Assembly: GCA_022707725.1 (NCBI GenBank)
Contig: JAKJAB010000040.1
Span: forward strand, 1-6,874
DNA from: Chloroflexota bacterium
GTDB lineage: Bacteria > Chloroflexota > Anaerolineae > B4-G1 > SLSP01
Reading direction: 5' to 3'
Length of the DNA stretch: 6,874 bases
Below the pieces are notes generated by a model, which searched no databases, had not been told where the DNA came from, and saw only the letters and a program-made list of their open reading frames with translations. This document shows, piece after piece, positions 4,887 through 6,874 of the stretch. The position numbers were made by a program, and so were the translations under genes. Position 1 is the first letter of the stretch, and each line of letters opens with the position of its first letter.

Positions 4887-6139
4887 CACGCCGTCCCATT
4901 CCAACGCGACAGCACCAGGCAGGCGTTTTGGCCGCCGAAGCCGAAGGCGTTTTTCAATGCGATGCGCGCGTTCATCGGGCGGGGGTTCCAGGGCACGTAA
5001 TCGAGATCGCACTCCGGGTCAGGCTCGTCGAGGTTCAGGGTCGGCAAAATCACGCCTTCCTCGAACATCTTGAACGTCAGAATGGTCTCGATCGCGCCTG
5101 CCGCCCCCATCGTATGTCCAAAGACGGACTTGTTGGAGCTGATCGCCAGTTTGTAGGCGTGATCCCCGAAAACTTTCTTCAGCGCGAACGTCTCGACGGC
5201 GTCATTGAGCGGCGTGGACGTGCCGTGCGCGTTGACGTAATCCACGTCTTCCGGCGCGACACCCGCATCTTTCAACGCCCACTGCATCGCCCGGCGCACC
5301 CCGCGCGCCTCAGGGTCGGGATGTGCGATGTGATATGCGTCCGACGAAGTCGCATAACCAAGCACTTCACCGTAGATGTGCGCGCCGCGTTCGAGCGCGT
5401 GCTCCAGCCGTTCCAGGATCAGGACGCCCGCGCCTTCAGCCAGCACAAAGCCGTCGCGGCCCTTGTCGAAGGGGCGGCTGGCGCGCTGCGGTTCATCGTT
5501 GCGCTTCGAGAGCGCCCCCATCACCGCAAAACCGATGACCGAGACATCGACGATCAAGCCCTCTGCGCCGCCAGCGATGACCATATCGGCCCATCCGTGG
5601 CGGATGAGGTTCGCGGCCTCGCCGACCGCCTGCGACCCCGTAGCGCACGCGGCAACGGGCGTAGTGATCGGCCCCTGCGCGCCCGCCAGCAGGCTGACGT
5701 GATACGAAGGCATATTCGGCAACGAGGCCGCCAGCGCGAACGGATTCACGCCGACCAACCCTTGACGCCACAACTTGGCCGTGTGCTCCAGCGCGACATC
5801 CAGCCCGCCCATGCCCACGCCGATGACGGTGCCGACCCGCTCCGGATCCGGCAAGGGCGCGGAGATCTGCGCATCCGCCAGCGCCTCCTGCGCCGCAGCA
5901 AACGCGAACAGTGAACAGCGCGCCATCCGTCGCGCCTCTTTGCGCGGCATATAGCGTTCCGGTTCGAAGTTCTTGATCTCGCCGGCAATCCGCACCGGCC
6001 AATCCGTTGTGTCGCAATGCTCAATCGGTGTGACGCCGGACTCCCCAACAAGTGCGCTCTCCCACGTCTCGCGCACGGACAACCCAACCGGCGTGATCGC
6101 GCCCATACCGGTGACGACCACTCGTATACGATCAGCCAT
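4886..6139 (-). CDS. fabF: 3-oxoacyl-[acyl-carrier-protein] synthase II (KAS II)
   Basis: FabF condenses malonyl-ACP with acyl-ACP to elongate fatty acids, in the cytoplasm. With the start at ATG 6139 the protein has 417 residues, the usual length, and opens with the family's MADRIRVVVTGMGAITPVG. An upstream ATG at 6208 would add 23 residues lying wholly inside plsX and unlike the family, so I reject it. The catalytic residues are all visible: Cys165 in TPVAACATGSQ, His305 in NAHGTSTPLND, Lys337 in SSNKSVFGH and His342 in the same motif, followed by GAAGAIE. The C-terminus has the expected NAFGFGGQNACLVL. The start overlaps the plsX stop by 8 bases, with only a weak AGG as ribosome-binding site, which suggests translational coupling. 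PlsX uses the acyl-ACP that this enzyme helps make. FabB and FabF are close relatives, but FabF is the better length and context match. Confidence 0.95.
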   Translation of the reverse strand: MADRIRVVVTGMGAITPVGLSVRETWESALVGESGVTPIEHCDTTDWPVRIAGEIKNFEPERYMPRKEARRMARCSLFAFAAAQEALADAQISAPLPDPERVGTVIGVGMGGLDVALEHTAKLWRQGLVGVNPFALAASLPNMPSYHVSLLAGAQGPITTPVAACATGSQAVGEAANLIRHGWADMVIAGGAEGLIVDVSVIGFAVMGALSKRNDEPQRASRPFDKGRDGFVLAEGAGVLILERLEHALERGAHIYGEVLGYATSSDAYHIAHPDPEARGVRRAMQWALKDAGVAPEDVDYVNAHGTSTPLNDAVETFALKKVFGDHAYKLAISSNKSVFGHTMGAAGAIETILTFKMFEEGVILPTLNLDEPDPECDLDYVPWNPRPMNARIALKNAFGFGGQNACLVLSRWNGTA

Positions 6140-6874
6140 TGGATGCCAGCCTGCGCGCTTCCAATCCCGCCTTAATGGTGGGGACGATTTGCGCGGCCAC
6201 AGCTTCACGACCCCGGCGAATGGCGCTCTTCACGGCTTTGGCGTTGGAACGACCATGACCCACGATCACCACACCATCGACACCCAACAGCAGCCCGCCG
6301 CCAACTTCAGCGTAGTCCAGGCGTTTGGTCATCTTCTTGAAACCCGGCCAAAGGCAGAGCAACCCAGGCAGCGCCACAATCAAAGCCGGGATCAGCAAGA
6401 CCAACCCTACCTTCGACAATGTGCGCCCCAAAACGTCGTGCTTGACCATCATCTTGATGAAAGAGGCAACCGCCTCCGCCGTCTTGATGTGGATGTTGCC
6501 CGTGAAACCGTCGGTGACGATGACATCGGCGTGCCCCTTGACCGCCTCTTTCGGCTCGACGTTGCCGACGAAGTTGAACTCACTTTGGGAAAATAGCGCG
6601 AACGTATCCCGCAGCACCATCGTCCCCTTCTCTTCCTCCTCACCGTTGGCCAGAAGCCCTACCCGTGGATTGGCGATCTTGAGGATGTTCTCCGCGTAGA
6701 TGATGCCCATCTGCGCGAATTGCAAGAGATATTCGGGCTTCGGATCGGCGGTCGCGCCCATATCCAGAAAGACCGCCTTTTGCAACGTCACCGGGTAGAC
6801 CGTCGCCAGCGCCGGGCGGCGAATGCCGGGAATGCGGCGCAGGTCGAAAATCGCGGCGGAGAGGCAGGCAATCG
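6132..6874 (-). CDS. plsX: Phosphate acyltransferase PlsX (partial, N-terminus off the right edge)
   Basis: PlsX transfers acyl groups from acyl-ACP to phosphate; the acyl-phosphate is then used by the membrane protein PlsY to start phospholipid synthesis. The visible 246 residues are the C-terminal part: RRIPGIRRPALATVYP, FLDMGATADPKPEYLLQFAQ, NPRVGLLANGEEEEKG, NFVGNVEPKEAVKGHADVIV, TDGFTGNIHIKTAEA and LLLGVDGVVIVGHGRSNAKA, all recognisable PlsX stretches. Between TLSKVG and TKRLDYAEVGG lies a hydrophobic run, LVLLIPALIVALPGLLCLW, longer and greasier than in the Escherichia coli and Bacillus proteins as I recall them; it may help membrane attachment. The frame continues to the right edge without a start, so the gene begins outside the window. 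It overlaps fabF by 8 bases (ATGGCTGA). Confidence 0.94.
   Translation of the reverse strand, partial: IACLSAAIFDLRRIPGIRRPALATVYPVTLQKAVFLDMGATADPKPEYLLQFAQMGIIYAENILKIANPRVGLLANGEEEEKGTMVLRDTFALFSQSEFNFVGNVEPKEAVKGHADVIVTDGFTGNIHIKTAEAVASFIKMMVKHDVLGRTLSKVGLVLLIPALIVALPGLLCLWPGFKKMTKRLDYAEVGGGLLLGVDGVVIVGHGRSNAKAVKSAIRRGREAVAAQIVPTIKAGLEARRLASNG

Noticed and set aside
4928..5914. A 328-codon open frame on the plus strand
   Set aside because: It lies fully antisense to fabF, whose catalytic residues are all intact; composition is typical of shadow frames in high-GC DNA.
6140..6208. Upstream ATG giving FabF 23 extra N-terminal residues
   Set aside because: The extension lies entirely in plsX coding sequence and is unlike FabF N-termini, which begin near the VVVTGMGAITPVG motif.

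Overview
The window is a high-GC bacterial chromosome segment of ordinary housekeeping character. It carries an unusual density of short dispersed repeats, two of them inside the reading frame of a purine-biosynthesis gene. The long PurL with two PurS-like domains in front of it, the plsX-fabF pair, and the abundance of short 'word-like' palindromic repeats between genes suggest a Chloroflexota-like organism (Anaerolineae type). That placement is an inference from style, not a proven identification.

Left third (1-1930, minus): a purL gene that runs off the left edge; 643 codons are visible, starting with GTG at 1930. Its frame stays open through a G/C-rich 30-bp tandem array (about 1553-1713) and a 71-bp palindrome (977-1047). 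Both are translated. They sit between the first and second PurS-like domains, and between the linker and the catalytic domain, respectively.

Divergent intergenic region (1931-2249): a good sigma-70-type promoter faces purL (TTGACA, 16 bp, TATGAT) and an extended -10 promoter faces the right-hand pair. The purL leader of about 140 nt holds repeats and hairpins but no riboswitch I can recognise.

Middle (2250-3891, plus): a two-gene unit made of a small conserved helical protein of unknown function and a YdjI-like SPFH protein with a C-terminal GYF_2-type domain. A strong hairpin terminator follows (3904-3942), then a second palindrome (3993-4053) built to the same plan as the one in purL but from a different word.

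Right half (4075-6874, minus): plsX (5' end outside the window) overlaps fabF by 8 bp, forming a fatty-acid/phospholipid synthesis unit. Next, across a tandem-repeat spacer that touches the fabF stop codon, comes a two-helix membrane protein whose soluble part resembles a NERD domain that has lost its nuclease residues. The SPFH pair and the NERD-like membrane protein converge on the shared terminator region. A role at the membrane is plausible for both, but the sequence does not prove it.
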